Source: Acidobacteriaceae bacterium KBS 83
Lineage (GTDB): Bacteria; Acidobacteriota; Terriglobia; Terriglobales; Acidobacteriaceae
Length of the DNA stretch: 64,000 bases
Direction: 5' to 3'
Assembly: GCA_000381585.1 (NCBI GenBank)
Contig: KB906742.1
Coordinates: forward strand, 62,001 to 126,000
The first letter of the stretch is position 1, and each line of letters opens with the position of its first letter. Under the pieces are notes generated by a model. It was not told where the DNA came from, made no database searches, and was given only the letters and a program-made list of their open reading frames with translations. Positions 53,074 to 62,131 of the stretch are shown in pieces. Made by a program: the position numbers and the translations under genes.

Positions 53074-56000
53074 CTATTTCACCGTCAAGCTCACCGGGGC
53101 ACTGTGAGTGATGTTCCCCAGCTTACCGGTAAACGTCAGAGTGAAAGTGCCATGATTCACCGACTGAGATGCGAGCAAGTTCACCTTAGCCGTTGCCGTA
53201 CCGTTCAACATCAACGAACCGGGAGTGATCGTGCAGGTCGAGTGGGGTGGGCCGCCACTGCACGTCAGGGCAACGTTACCCGTCAGTCCATGCAGAGATG
53301 CCAACGTAACGGTATAGGCGGCGGAGTGACCCGCAGATATGGTCTGCGATTTCGGTGACGCCGAGATGGAGAAGTCTTCCACTGTCAACGTCGCCGACGT
53401 CGTTGTCCCCGTGCCCACAGAGTTGGTGAATACCGCACGGTATCGGTTGCCGTTCTGGGCTGCTGTGGTTGTGAAACTCAACGTCGTCGAGGTCGCCCCG
53501 GCTATGTTATTGAACGCCCCGTTGCCGATGCTCACTTGCCACTGCACAGTCGGAGTCGGCTTGCCCGTCGCCGCTGCCGTGAAGGTTGCTGTCGATCCTG
53601 CGGGCACCGCCTGATTGGAGGGGTTCGCAGTGATCGCAGGTCCAACGTTCACTGTCAGCGTGGCCGGCATGGTTGTCACCGTGCCCACAGAGTTGGTAAA
53701 CACCGCGTGGTACAGGTTGCCGTTGTCGGCGGCTGTGGTGGTGAAACTCAACGTCGTCGAGGTTGCCCCGGCTATGTTATTGAACGCCCCGCCGAAGCTG
53801 CTCACTTGCCACTGCACAGTCGGAGTCGGATTGCCCGTCGCCGCTGCCGTGAAGGTTACGACCAATCCTGCGGTTACCGTTTGGTTGGACGGGTTCGTAG
53901 TGATCGAAGGCGCAACGCCTGTCGCGGTGCCGCTCAGGCCGATGCTCTGCGTGGCGTAGTTGGGCGCGGCCGCATTCAGGTTGTCGTCGGTGAGCACCAG
54001 CGAGCCGGAATTCGGTCCCGATACCTTGGGAGTAAAGTCCACCGCATAGGTGCAGCTTGTACCGTGGGCTAGCGTACCCGCCGCGGAACCTGCGCTCAAC
54101 TGCGGGCACGTTCCGTCCAGCGTGAACCCGCTCGCGATGCTGGGGTTGTCGCCTGCGAGCATCGGAAACGTCAGATCCGCGTTGCCGATGTTTGACACTG
54201 CTACCGTCTGCGGGCTGTCGCTGCTGGTCGAACCCACGTTGGTCGGCGCGAAGCTCAGGCTGGGCGGGTCGGCGTAATCCAGTTTCTTCACCGCATTGTT
54301 GAACGTATCGGCAACGAAGACGTTGCCGCTCCCGTCCACCGCCACGCCAACGGGCTGGCTGAATCCGCTGCCCAGGGTGTTGACCGTGGTGTAGCCGCCC
54401 GCCGCCACAATCTCCTTCACCGCATTGTTGCTGGAATCGGTGACGAAGACGTTGCCGCTCCCGTCCACCACCACGCCAGTGGGGTTGCTGAATCCGCTGC
54501 CCAGGGTGTTGACCGTGGTGTAGCCGCCCGCCGCCACAATCTCCTTCACCGCATTGTTGCTGGTATCGGCGACGAAAACGTTGCCGCTCCCGTCCACCAC
54601 CACGCCAGTGGGGTTGCGGAATCCGCTGCCCAGGGTGTGGACCGTGGTGTAGCCGCCTGCCGCCACAATCTCCTTCACCGCATTGTTGCTGGTATCGGCG
54701 ACGAAGACGTTGCCGCTCCCGTCCACCGCCACGCCTTCGGGGAACTTGAATCCGCTGCCCAGGGGGGGGACGGAGCCGTCCGCGGCCACAATCTCCTTCA
54801 CTGCACTGTTGTTGGCATCGGCGACGAAGACGTTGCCGCTCCCGTCCACCGCCACCCCTCTGGGCTGGCTGAATCCGCTGCCCAGGGTGTGGACGGAGCC
54901 GTCCGCCGCGACAATCTCCTTCACCGCACCGTCGCCGGGAGCGGCGACGAAGACGTTGCCGCTCCCGTCCACCGCCACGCCAAAGGGCAGCAAGAATCCG
55001 CTGCGGGTGCTCTGCACGCTTGGGATATAAGCGCCGGAGGTGTCGATGGTGGCAAAGGTGGCCTGCGGACCCACGCCGGTGCCCTGCACGTAGCCAGTGG
55101 CAAGCAGATTGCCCGACCCGTCCAGAAGCTCAGCGGCGCCATAGCGCGGCCCGGGAGCCGCCGGCTTGAAGGTCACGTTGACCGTGCAGGTTTGCCCTGC
55201 TGTGTAGCTGGTGCCCGCGGAGCAGGTGCCCCCACCGGCATCGGTAAAGTCCAGCCCCTTGGCGCCCTTCGTGAGCACGGCCGTCGAACCCAGCGTGCCA
55301 TCTGTATCAAAGGTGAAGACGAGTGTAAGGGGGGTGGCGCTGGTGCTGCCCACGTTGACGGAACCGAAGTCTCCGCCCGCCGCCACAATCTCCTTTACCG
55401 CATTGTTGAGGGTATCGGCGACGAAGACGTTGCCGCTCCCGTCCACCGCCACGCCACTAGGCTTGTGGAATCCGCTGCCCAGAGTGTTGACGGTGGTGTA
55501 GCCGCCCGCCGCCACAATCTCCTTCACCGCGTCGTTGTTGCCATCGGCGACGAAGACGTTGCCGCTCCCGTCCACCGCCACGCCAAAGGGCGAGCTAAAT
55601 CCGCTGCCCAGGGTGTTGACGGTGGTGTAGCCGCCCGCGGCCACAATCTCCTTCACCGCAGAGTTAAAGGCATCGGCGACGAAGACGTTGCCGCTCCCGT
55701 CCACCGCCACGCCGATGGGCGAGATGAATCCGCTGCCTACCGGGTTCACCGTTGAGTTGGCGTTGACCGTGCCCGGCACGGCCCCGCCCGTGCCCGCCAC
55801 GATCTCCTTCACCGCATTGTTGCCGGGATCGGCGACGAAGACGTTGCCGCTCCCGTCCACCGCCACGCCTTCGGGGGAGCTGAATCCGCTGCCCAGGGTG
55901 TTGACGGTGGTGTAGCCGCCCGCGGCCACAATCTCCTTCACCGCATTGTTGGCGGTATCGCCGACGAAGACGTTGCCGCTCCCGTCCACCGCCACGCCTT

Positions 56001-56292
56001 CGGGGAAGTTGAATCCGCTGCCCAGGGTGTTGACAGTGGTGTAGCCGCCCGCCGCCACAATCTCCTTCACCGCATTGTTGGCGGCATCGGCGACGAAGAC
56101 GTTGCCGCTCCCGTCCACCGCCACCTTAGTGGGGAATCTGAATCCGCTGCCCAGGGTCTTGACCGCGCCGCTGAAATGCGCCGTTTGGGCCAACAGTCCC
56201 TGGGCAAGACCGGCCGAGCAGGCAATCAGGGTGAGAAGGATGGGCAGGAGAGACAGATGGCGAGCAGAAACCAGAGACGGACGGGAAGACAT
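53074..56292 (-). CDS. Giant secreted NHL-repeat protein with Ig-like domains
   Basis: A 1072-residue exported protein (signal LSLLPILLTLIACSAGLAQG). Twelve NHL repeats of about 43 residues (GVAVDGSGNVFVADxxNNAV) come in two blocks of six (about residues 45-310 and 428-690). An ASH/HYDIN-like domain (TCTVNVTFKPAAPGPRYGAA) separates them. A second such domain (FAPTNVGSTSSDSPQTVAVS), two near-identical Ig-like domains (TVTAGLVVTFTAAATGNPTP) and a final beta domain (SISASPKSQTISAGHSAAYT) follow. Each six-repeat block can close one beta-propeller. It is probably an adhesin or carbohydrate/protein-binding surface protein. Confidence 0.88.
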   Translation of the reverse strand: MSSRPSLVSARHLSLLPILLTLIACSAGLAQGLLAQTAHFSGAVKTLGSGFRFPTKVAVDGSGNVFVADAANNAVKEIVAAGGYTTVNTLGSGFNFPEGVAVDGSGNVFVGDTANNAVKEIVAAGGYTTVNTLGSGFSSPEGVAVDGSGNVFVADPGNNAVKEIVAGTGGAVPGTVNANSTVNPVGSGFISPIGVAVDGSGNVFVADAFNSAVKEIVAAGGYTTVNTLGSGFSSPFGVAVDGSGNVFVADGNNDAVKEIVAAGGYTTVNTLGSGFHKPSGVAVDGSGNVFVADTLNNAVKEIVAAGGDFGSVNVGSTSATPLTLVFTFDTDGTLGSTAVLTKGAKGLDFTDAGGGTCSAGTSYTAGQTCTVNVTFKPAAPGPRYGAAELLDGSGNLLATGYVQGTGVGPQATFATIDTSGAYIPSVQSTRSGFLLPFGVAVDGSGNVFVAAPGDGAVKEIVAADGSVHTLGSGFSQPRGVAVDGSGNVFVADANNSAVKEIVAADGSVPPLGSGFKFPEGVAVDGSGNVFVADTSNNAVKEIVAAGGYTTVHTLGSGFRNPTGVVVDGSGNVFVADTSNNAVKEIVAAGGYTTVNTLGSGFSNPTGVVVDGSGNVFVTDSSNNAVKEIVAAGGYTTVNTLGSGFSQPVGVAVDGSGNVFVADTFNNAVKKLDYADPPSLSFAPTNVGSTSSDSPQTVAVSNIGNADLTFPMLAGDNPSIASGFTLDGTCPQLSAGSAAGTLAHGTSCTYAVDFTPKVSGPNSGSLVLTDDNLNAAAPNYATQSIGLSGTATGVAPSITTNPSNQTVTAGLVVTFTAAATGNPTPTVQWQVSSFGGAFNNIAGATSTTLSFTTTAADNGNLYHAVFTNSVGTVTTMPATLTVNVGPAITANPSNQAVPAGSTATFTAAATGKPTPTVQWQVSIGNGAFNNIAGATSTTLSFTTTAAQNGNRYRAVFTNSVGTGTTTSATLTVEDFSISASPKSQTISAGHSAAYTVTLASLHGLTGNVALTCSGGPPHSTCTITPGSLMLNGTATAKVNLLASQSVNHGTFTLTFTGKLGNITHSAPVSLTVK

Positions 56293-56902
56293 GCGGCGGT
56301 GACCTCGATGCGCAAATCGCGCAGTGCATGGTTAGGCAAGGCAGAAGACATGGCTTCCGCCAGACGGCAAAACTACAGCTAGAGATTTCAACTCTCGCGG
56401 GGAAAGGAGCGACAGCAGCAAAGAGATGAAGAGTGACCGGGCCCTGAGGAAAAACGCTTCGCTGCCGGGGAGGCAGGGGGGCGGAAGAGCCGAAGGAGCA
56501 ACTTTGAAAGAGTGCTCCAGAACCTAGCGAAACCTAGAACCTATCTCATAAATCGACTCCAGCCGGCTTGCTCGCTACGCCGGCACACACGCTAGGCGTC
56601 CATCGTTTCATTGAGTCCACCTCAAATTGAATTCCAGCAAAATGCGATCAGAGCTACGGCCGGGCCCGCAATTCAAGGGGATGTTTTTGGAGGAGATGTT
56701 TTTGGAGGAGATGTTTCCTGTTTCTCCGGCCTTTGTTACAGCCTGCTAAGGAGGTTCGCCAACAAAGCGGAGACTAATTGCATGCAAATTCCGTGCTAAC
56801 CGCTAACCCCTGCAATCCTTATGACTTGGGTCACCACAGGAGTTACTGAGCCGGTGGACTGCTCGGTCTGCTAAGCTACTTCTCTTCCCCAGTACGTGGG
56901 TA
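56293..56902. other. Long divergent intergenic region
   Basis: It separates the NHL gene from the CadC-like regulator. No gene is recognised. A 15-base direct repeat occurs about 2.6 times at 56678-56716. The region should hold both promoters. Confidence 0.5.
56678..56716 (+). repeat. 15-base tandem repeat with SD-like cores
   Basis: GATGTTTTTGGAGGA is repeated so that GGAGGAGATG occurs twice. It could encode a tiny MFLEEMFLEEM leader peptide or simply be a slippage product. Confidence 0.6.
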
Positions 56903-59359
56903 ATGAGTATGCAAGATGGCCGCATAGGCCCTGACAAAGTACGATTTGCCGACTTTGAAGTGGACTTTCGAACGGGCGAGTTGCGTCGCCGCGGCGTTCT
57001 GATCCCGATTCAAGCAAAGCCGCTGACGGTACTTGCGACCATACTGGAGCGACCGGGCGAACTGGTCTCACGGGAAGATCTTTACCGGGCGCTCTGGCCG
57101 GGGGAGGATACGTTCGTCGACTATGACAAGAACCTAGGCGTTGCCGTAACGAAACTTCGGGAGATTCTCCAAGATTCTGCCCTCAGGCCACGTTATATCG
57201 AGACCATTCCCCGGCGTGGTTATCGATTCGTGGGCAGCCTTAAACCTTACTCGGTAGCCGGTACTCATCCCGCGATCCCGGAGCCGACTACAGCACAACC
57301 GTCCTCGCGGAGCGAAGCGCCATCGGTTTCCGCGCGGGTTTCACCGGACGCCTCATCTGCTGACTTTACCCCTGACACAGCGATGGAATTTGACGGCGCA
57401 AAGACGAGGAGGCGTCGACTAGCGCGCCGCTTGTGGGTGGTCGCAATCGTAGTCCCAGTTGCCATCGTTGCCGGGTTCTATATTCCTTCAAGATTTCAAC
57501 GCGGGCTCATCGCACCTCCGGCACACCGTCTGGCCGAGAAGGACACCATCGTTCTCGCCGATTTTGCGAACAGCACGAGCGATGCAATCTTCGACGACAC
57601 GCTGAAGACGGCGCTCCACGTCTCCCTGCGGCAATCGCCTTTCCTGAATGTGCTCTCCGACGGCCAAGTCGCGAAGACCTTGCAACTGATGACCCGTCCG
57701 GCCAACACGAAACTCACGCCCGAAGTAGCCCGCGAACTTTGCCAGCGGGCGAATAGCAAAGCCTACCTTGCGGGATCGATTGGCAGCCTGGGCAGCGAAT
57801 ATGTGCTGGGATTGAAGGCGGTGAATTGCCAGAGCGGAGACACGCTGGCCGAGGAGCAGGTGACGGCGGCGTCGAAGGAGAAGGTGCTGGACGCGCTGGG
57901 CGAGGCGGCATCGAAGCTGCGCGGCCAACTGGGCGAATCGCTGGCGACAGTGCAGAAGTTTGATGTTCCGCTGGCAGAGGCCACCACGTCATCGCTCGCA
58001 GCTCTGAAAGCGTACAGCCTTCTCCAGCCTGAGCGGGCCATCCAGCTTGATCCGAATTTCGCCATGGGATACCTGGCAGTGGGCGCCAATTGGAATATAA
58101 GCGAGGGCCGCCGGCGGGCCGCCGAGTACATTACCAAAGCATTCCAATTGCGGGAGCATGCGAGCGAACGGGAGAGGCTGGCGATCACCGCCGTCTACTA
58201 TTCATCGGTAACCGGAGAACTGGATAAATCGGCCCAGACGTTTCAGGAGGAGATTAAGAGCTACCCGCGGGATGGACCATACGATGCTTTGGGCGGGGTG
58301 TACGCCCAACAGGGGCAGTATGAGAAAGCCGCTGAGATCACTCGCCAATCGATGGCCCTCGCAGCGGGTAATATATTTTCCTACTCGTACTCTAATTTCG
58401 CCACCTATGCTCTTGCCTTGCAGCGCTTCGACGAGGCGCGGCATATCATCCACGAGGCGCGGGCGCGAAAAATGGATGACAGGATAGCCCACAATGCTCT
58501 CTACGCTCTTGCCTTCCTCGGGGCGGACTCCACGGCGATGGCGGAACAGCAACAGTGGTTTGGGAGCAAGCCCGGATATGAGAACTTTGGGCTCGCACTC
58601 GCGTCTGACACCGAGGCGTACGCTGGGCATCTTGGCCAGGCGCGGGAACTCACCAAGCGGACGGTGGCCTCTGCTATACGCGCTGACTACAGGGAAAGCG
58701 GGGCGATATGGCAGGAGAACGCTGCTTTGCGCGAAGCTGCCTACGGCAACGCTGTGGAAGCCCGGGCGTCAGCAGCGAAGGCTTTAAAACTTGCTCCCGG
58801 CAGTCAGGGAGCCGAGGCCGAAGCAGCGCTTGCGTTTGCCCTGGCGGGCGACACTGCGCGAGCCGAGTCCCTGGCACAAGACTTAGAGAAACGCTACCCG
58901 CTGGACACGCAGACGCAGTCGCTTTGGCTGCCTACGATTCAGGCGCAATTGGCACTGGACCGAAGGAATTCGACTCTCGCCCTGAATACTCTGCAAGCTG
59001 CTTCATCGATCGAGTTGGGGCAGATTATGTTCCTCATCAACACTTCATGCCTATATCCGGTGTATGTACGCGGAGAGGCCTACCTGGCAGCCGGACAGGG
59101 CGGTGCTGCCGCCTCCGAGTTTCAGAAGATTCTCGACCATGGCGGCATCGTTTGGAACTGCTGGACGGGAGCGTTGGCGCATCTGGGCGTGGCACGTGCC
59201 AATGCCCTGCAGACGCAAACCTCTCAGGGAGCGGATGCCAAACTCGCCCGCACTCGCGCCCGCGTCGCCTACAAAGATTTCCTCACCCTCTGGAAAGACG
59301 CCGACCCCGACATCCCTGTTCTGCGGCAGGCTAAAGCCGAGTATGCGAAGTTGCAGTGA
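56903..59359 (+). CDS. CadC-like membrane regulator with TPR sensor region
   Basis: An 818-residue protein. Residues 10-112 are an OmpR/PhoB-type winged helix (FADFEVDFRTGELRRRGVLI, REDLYRALWPGEDTFVDYDK, YIETIPRRGYRFVG). A Pro/Ser-rich linker leads to one membrane helix (VVAIVVPVAIVAGFYIPSRF, about 178-197). The rest is extracytoplasmic: a FlgO-like segment (TIVLADFANSTSDAIFDDTL) and about ten TPR-like repeats. Such one-component regulators sense an external signal and bind DNA from the membrane; they are numerous in Acidobacteriota. The target is unknown; the divergent NHL gene is a candidate. Confidence 0.88.
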   Translation: MSMQDGRIGPDKVRFADFEVDFRTGELRRRGVLIPIQAKPLTVLATILERPGELVSREDLYRALWPGEDTFVDYDKNLGVAVTKLREILQDSALRPRYIETIPRRGYRFVGSLKPYSVAGTHPAIPEPTTAQPSSRSEAPSVSARVSPDASSADFTPDTAMEFDGAKTRRRRLARRLWVVAIVVPVAIVAGFYIPSRFQRGLIAPPAHRLAEKDTIVLADFANSTSDAIFDDTLKTALHVSLRQSPFLNVLSDGQVAKTLQLMTRPANTKLTPEVARELCQRANSKAYLAGSIGSLGSEYVLGLKAVNCQSGDTLAEEQVTAASKEKVLDALGEAASKLRGQLGESLATVQKFDVPLAEATTSSLAALKAYSLLQPERAIQLDPNFAMGYLAVGANWNISEGRRRAAEYITKAFQLREHASERERLAITAVYYSSVTGELDKSAQTFQEEIKSYPRDGPYDALGGVYAQQGQYEKAAEITRQSMALAAGNIFSYSYSNFATYALALQRFDEARHIIHEARARKMDDRIAHNALYALAFLGADSTAMAEQQQWFGSKPGYENFGLALASDTEAYAGHLGQARELTKRTVASAIRADYRESGAIWQENAALREAAYGNAVEARASAAKALKLAPGSQGAEAEAALAFALAGDTARAESLAQDLEKRYPLDTQTQSLWLPTIQAQLALDRRNSTLALNTLQAASSIELGQIMFLINTSCLYPVYVRGEAYLAAGQGGAAASEFQKILDHGGIVWNCWTGALAHLGVARANALQTQTSQGADAKLARTRARVAYKDFLTLWKDADPDIPVLRQAKAEYAKLQ

Positions 59360-59529
59360 TTCCGGCACTCAACCTGAAAGCATCAGGCATTCAAGGCGCA
59401 TGGATATTGGACAATTAGTCCACCCAAAGCCGGCAAGTGAGTTTAGCCGCGCTCTGGATCCGCGCTCGTAATGTCGAAACAATTTGCGCGGACGGATATA
59501 TAGGACGGTAGCGTCCTGTGGGTTGCCAG

Positions 59530-60111
59530 TTACCGCGCTACCTGCAACCACTGCGGACGGTAGAGATAGTTATTCTGCACCGGCGCTACGGGCGCCTCGG
59601 TCTTGCCCGGGTACGCGCCCAGCCGCTTGAAGGTGATGTCGATGGCTTTCACGAGGTCGGCGTCGTCGATGGGCTTGGGCCGATCGAGGGACTCGGTAAA
59701 CTCCTGGCTGTAGACGGGAACGATCTTCGTCCCGCCCTGCGGCCCGATCACCGTCTCGAAGGTGATGCCCTTGTCGTACACCTTGCCCGTCATCTGAGTC
59801 AGCATCTCGCCGCGATTGTGGCGCCGCGTCTCGATCAACTCGGCGAGCCGCGACTCCGCTTTCTCCAGTGTCAAGATCAGCGCCTCAGCAGAACGCTCGG
59901 CCGCCTTCTCCTGTATCTCTTCGAGCCTGTTCGTGATGTGTTTCTACACGTCGGCGCGCTTCATCAACTTGCTCGCAGCGTCAGCCGGCCGCGTGGTATC
60001 CGGCCACGTCGCACGGTATGCCTGCGTCTGGTTGCCGTGGATGCAGTAGTGCTCGCAGTATTGCAGTTCTTGCCTGGTGAGCGGCTTGGCCGCCTTCTTA
60101 CTTTTCGTCAT
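59530..60111 (-). pseudogene. Phage terminase small subunit with an amber stop
   Basis: From ATG 60111 the protein reads MTKSKKAAKPLTRQELQYCE, YCIHGNQTQAYRATWPD and ADAASKLMKRADV, the helix-turn-helix start of a terminase small subunit. TAG at 59944-59946 then interrupts the frame, which continues without other defect (KHITNRLEEIQEKAAERSAE ... YLYRPQWLQVAR) to 59530. The intact product, about 193 residues, would recognise phage pac/cos DNA. No other phage structural genes are nearby, so it is a prophage remnant. Divergent from the recombinase relic. Confidence 0.8.
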
Positions 60112-60160
60112 CGTCGCCCCTGTGCGCCGGTGAGCGCGATCCCGCGCGATCTTGCGACAT

Positions 60161-60756
60161 ATGGATTCTGCGGCGCGGCGGAACACGATGGATCACTCGT
60201 CGGAGTTACGGAGAATCAGTTCGGGCAGTTGCGGCAATTCGCTGCTACTCAGGGCTGGACAATCGTGCATGAGTATAGAGACCACGCCAGCGGTAAGAGC
60301 AGCAAGCGCCCGCAGTTCGAGGCGATGTTCGAGGCCGCCAGCCGTCGCGAGTTCGACGTGCTGCTGTTCTGGAGTCTGGATCGCCTCAGCCGCGAAGGAA
60401 CGGTCGAAACGCTGAACCATCTGCAACGGCTGACGAGCTATCGAGTTCACTGGCGTAGCTTCACAGAGCAATATCTGGACTCAACTGGCATCTTCCGTGA
60501 GTCCGTCATCGGCATCCTTGCCGCCGTCGCGAAGCAGGAGCGGGTCAGAATCAGCGAGCGCGTACAGGCAGGGCTGGCCCGCGCACGGAAACAGGGACGC
60601 ATCGGAGGGCGACCGAAGGCTGAGGACGATCACAAGCTATTCCAGGCTGTGCAACGGTTGAGAGCCGCTGGCAAGAGCATCCGCCAGATCGCGGCTGAAA
60701 CCGACATCAGTACCAATACCGTGCTTAAGCTCTTGCGAGCAGCAGAAGCCGCCTGA
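60161..60756 (+). pseudogene. Serine recombinase (resolvase family), damaged N-terminus
   Basis: The main frame from about 60215 reads NQFGQLRQFAATQGWTIVHE, SRREFDVLLFWSLDRLSREG, FTEQYLDSTGIFRESVIGIL, AVAKQERVRISERVQAGLAR and a C-terminal helix-turn-helix (KSIRQIAAETDISTNTVLKL). The N-terminus must be read in another frame (SAARRNTMDHSSE), where the usual YxRVST motif with the nucleophile Ser appears as ARRNT. Both the frameshift near 60212 and loss of the Ser imply inactivity. Confidence 0.75.
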
Positions 60757-60858
60757 ATCTCCCAAGTGGTGTGCTGGGCGGACTTCTCATCCCATACGGC
60801 CCAAGCCCGCGCTATTCCCATGCTGGCAACCAACGCGGCGCCCCACCTCCCTCTTCGC

Positions 60859-61119
60859 GGCGTTGCTCAGCCGGCCATCAAATGCCGTGATCCGGAATAC
60901 CTTCGCATCATCTACGGACCGGAGTACCTACTGACCGGGAATCTTGAACGTCTGAAATCGCGAGCGGTAGGCGCAAAGAGGTCGCTTGCCAGCCGAGAGT
61001 TTGCGCTCGGCGTCTAGGCGCTCTAGCGTTTTGTTTTCAAAGAGCCATTGCGCAGAACGCATGAGTGCGTCTTCGGAGTGTTAGCTCTGGAAAGCGAACC
61101 GATCGATCCGAGACTATAG
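60859..61119 (+). pseudogene. Pnkp RNA-repair ligase, C-terminal relic with two amber stops
   Basis: GVAQPAIKCRDPEYLRIIYG, PEYLLTGNLERLKSRAVGAK and RSLASREFALGV are followed by TAG (61015-61017), AL, TAG (61024-61026), RFVFKEPLRRTHECVFGVLA and LESEPIDPRL, ending at 61119. This is the end of the ligase domain of bacterial polynucleotide kinase-phosphatase (Pnkp), where the family has Glu at both TAG positions as I recall it. The kinase, phosphatase and catalytic ligase parts are missing. Confidence 0.75.
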
Positions 61120-61224
61120 AATGTGATCGCGTGCTCTTTGCATCCGGTTTCCTCGCTTACCGGAAATGCGAGAAGCACTGGGGCCAAATAGTGATCGATT
61201 ACTAAAATTTCACTCGAGGCATCC

Positions 61225-61905
61225 ATGAAAGCAAATCGACCTTTTCTGGCACACTTGTTGTTTCTCCTATGTCTAGCCGTGGTCTCCCATGCTGTGCCCG
61301 CTCAAGAACCCGCCACAGTACAAAAGCCCCACGTCCTTAGTTTCACAAAAGACATGACAATTTATGTAAGTGACTTTGAGCTGGACGCGGAGGACGTTCA
61401 AGTCGATCAGGGATCGGCAGTAGCCCAAAGACGGCCGGGAGTTTTGGAAAGACCGCAGAAAAAGGAGCAGCAGAATCCCGAGGCTCAGAAGAAGAAGCTC
61501 GTTGACACCCTGTCACAAAGTATCGTCAGCGATCTTCAGAAGGCAGGTTACAAAGCACAGAGATTGGGGCCTGGCGACGCGAAGCCTGCGGTTGGTGCGT
61601 GGGTGCATGGGGTGTTCACACAGGCTGATGAGGGAAATCGGCTTCACCGTGCGGTCATCGGCTTCGGATCTGGTCAGGCGACGATGCAATTGTTCGTGAC
61701 ACTAACCGATCTTGCGAACCCTCAAAAACCGCTCTACGAAGCATCTGAAAATGGCAAGAGCAAAGACAAACCCGGTGCTGCCATCAGCATGAATCCTTAT
61801 GTGGCCGCCGCTAAATTCGTCATGGAAAAGAATGCGTCGGAAAAAGTAATCAAAAGCACTGCTGCCACAATTTCAAAGGACGTTGTCTTCCATTTGTCAC
61901 AATAG
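61225..61905 (+). CDS. DUF4410-domain exported protein
   Basis: A 226-residue protein with signal peptide (LLFLLCLAVVSHAVPAQ). It continues with MTIYVSDFELDAEDVQVDQG, a charged linker and the DUF4410 core (LVDTLSQSIVSDLQKAGYKA, RAVIGFGSGQATMQLFVTLT, NPYVAAAKFVMEKNASEKVI). Such proteins are periplasmic or outer-membrane lipoprotein-like with an ABC-type beta fold; the role is unknown. The start follows a weak purine run. It stands alone. Confidence 0.8.
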   Translation: MKANRPFLAHLLFLLCLAVVSHAVPAQEPATVQKPHVLSFTKDMTIYVSDFELDAEDVQVDQGSAVAQRRPGVLERPQKKEQQNPEAQKKKLVDTLSQSIVSDLQKAGYKAQRLGPGDAKPAVGAWVHGVFTQADEGNRLHRAVIGFGSGQATMQLFVTLTDLANPQKPLYEASENGKSKDKPGAAISMNPYVAAAKFVMEKNASEKVIKSTAATISKDVVFHLSQ

Positions 61906-62131
61906 TGACGATTCACGATGGGCTGAACAGACGGGAGTCCCTCCTTGGCCTCAACGCAATATTCAGCGTCGCATGACCATCCGTCATAGTGCAGCGCTGG
62001 TATCCGCTGCCCTTTCCTGAAGTCCGTACCGTTCGGCTACCCTCCAGAAGTCCTTGCCACATTGGGCGCTGGCTAGTACATCACGAAAGGCGCATGACCT
62101 AGAGAGTTGAGGGAAAGATCGAAGGCTGACT

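Noticed and set aside
54637-55755. A 372-residue open frame on the plus strand
   Set aside because: It is antisense to the NHL repeats; the repeated structure keeps a mirror frame open and no known domain appears.
59518-60160. N-terminal extension of the recombinase
   Set aside because: It is the antisense of the terminase small subunit gene and shows no recombinase motif.
155-61026. Genome-wide amber recoding
   Set aside because: Intact genes such as the RND pump, tesA and the LysR gene end with TAG, and the amber-containing genes are otherwise truncated relics.
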